From positions 1 through 41,093 of the forward strand of contig NZ_SELO01000033.1 in the NCBI RefSeq assembly GCF_004146235.1: 41,093 bases of DNA, given 5' to 3'. Numbering within the stretch: the stretch's first letter is position 1; every line of letters starts with the position of its first letter. The notes below the pieces were generated by a model. That model did not search any database. It was not told the origin of the DNA and saw only the letters and a program-made list of their open reading frames with translations. Source of the stretch: Tropicimonas sp. IMCC6043. GTDB lineage: Bacteria; Pseudomonadota; Alphaproteobacteria; Rhodobacterales; Rhodobacteraceae. Of this stretch, positions 40,772-41,093 are shown one piece after another. The translations under genes were made by a program, and so were the position numbers.

Positions 40772-41093
40772 TTGGGCGCGAAGGGTCCAGCGCATCACCA
40801 TGATCCGGGTGAGGTTCTCTCGGGCCTGGTCGAGCGCGTGACTTTTCATAGCTCTGAGTCTGGTTTCTGTGTCCTGCGCGTGAAGGCGCGCGGTCACCGC
40901 GACCTGGAGACCGTTGTCGGTCATGCTGCGATGATTTCTGCCGGCGAATGGGTCACGGCGGCCGGTGAATGGGTGAACGACCGCACCCACGGACAGCAGT
41001 TCCGAGCGCGGTTCCTGAAGACCGCGGCGCCGGCCTCGGTGGACGGGATTGAGAAATATCTCGGCTCCGGCATGATCCGCGGCATCGGGCCCG
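40772..41093 (+). CDS. RecD2-like ATP-dependent DNA helicase, N-terminal part (cut by window end)
   Basis: The frame reads VLSGLVERVTFHSSESGFCVLRVKARGHRDLETVVGHAAM, then ISAGEWVTAAGEWVNDRTHGQQFRARFL and IEKYLGSGMIRGIGP, and runs off the right edge. This is the N-terminal OB-fold-like and helix-hairpin-helix part of RecD2/TraA-type superfamily 1B 5'-3' helicases. The helicase motifs lie outside the window. No ATG or GTG precedes the domain; TTG at 40772-40774 is the only usual start, two bases after the 76-aa stop and with a weak AGGG upstream. The frame is open back to a stop at 40664-40666. It may start at TTG, or the true 5' end may have been lost. Confidence 0.82.
   Translation, partial: MGAKGPAHHHDPGEVLSGLVERVTFHSSESGFCVLRVKARGHRDLETVVGHAAMISAGEWVTAAGEWVNDRTHGQQFRARFLKTAAPASVDGIEKYLGSGMIRGIGP

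Noticed and set aside
40494-40772. Minus-strand open frame of 92 codons opposite the 76-aa gene
   Set aside because: No ribosome site and poor third-position GC compared with the plus-strand frame.

Overview
The window is 41 kb of GC-rich DNA with the look of an alphaproteobacterium, most likely a member of the Rhodobacterales. The clues are small overlapping operons, a phaB-phaA-phaC cluster with a phasin, Hsp20 triplets, a plasmid-style RecD-like helicase start and IS66 remnants. The taxonomic call is inference from gene content and base composition; no rRNA or other marker gene is present. I see no CRISPR array, rRNA or intact insertion sequence.

Region by region. (1) 1-8453: the tail of an unknown gene, then a LacI-type repressor divergent from a sugar-uptake and hydrolysis operon: binding protein, two permeases, an unrecognised probable alpha-toroid protein, a GH2 glycosidase and the ATPase. 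A perfect 16-bp palindromic operator lies in the divergent promoter region. (2) 8637-13648: an unrecognised 218-aa protein, a three-gene small heat-shock operon, a GST-like protein coupled to an unknown 134-aa protein, and a quinone-reductase-like dehydrogenase. (3) 13946-17681: tRNA-Gly(UCC) with a duplicated 3' half beside it (integration-scar-like), an atypical SDR, a YcaQ-type winged-helix glycosylase and a dead IS66 transposase. (4) 17883-23509, mostly minus strand: a possible small RNA, a phasin, a UvrD-type helicase, an SDR and a 444-aa protein whose tail resembles antitoxin toxin-binding domains. (5) 23909-27736: polyhydroxyalkanoate synthesis (phaB, phaA, phaC), which works with the phasin. 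(6) 28269-32505: a GFA-domain protein, then a sensor kinase, a LuxR-type response regulator, a secreted HbpS/GlcG-like protein and a secreted ankyrin protein. CTACG-type inverted repeats lie upstream of the kinase and of the HbpS gene. (7) 32689-39174: a GlxA-type regulator divergent from a methyltransferase, a secreted beta-propeller protein, a MATE exporter, a 68-aa basic protein and a PLP decarboxylase. (8) 39175-41093: a non-coding stretch with a 31-bp palindrome, an IS66 C-terminal scrap, a DUF2934 protein, a 76-aa unknown and the start of a RecD2-like helicase.

The two most interesting systems are in regions 6 and 7. Region 6 is a kinase/regulator/HbpS arrangement reminiscent of the Streptomyces SenS-SenR-HbpS redox and haem sensor, but built from different kinase and regulator types and joined to a periplasmic ankyrin protein, with its own candidate operator CCGTAG-N2-CTACG(G). 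Region 7 is a compact decarboxylase/methyltransferase/exporter cluster that could make and export a small amine. Both functions are inferred from domain content and gene order only.
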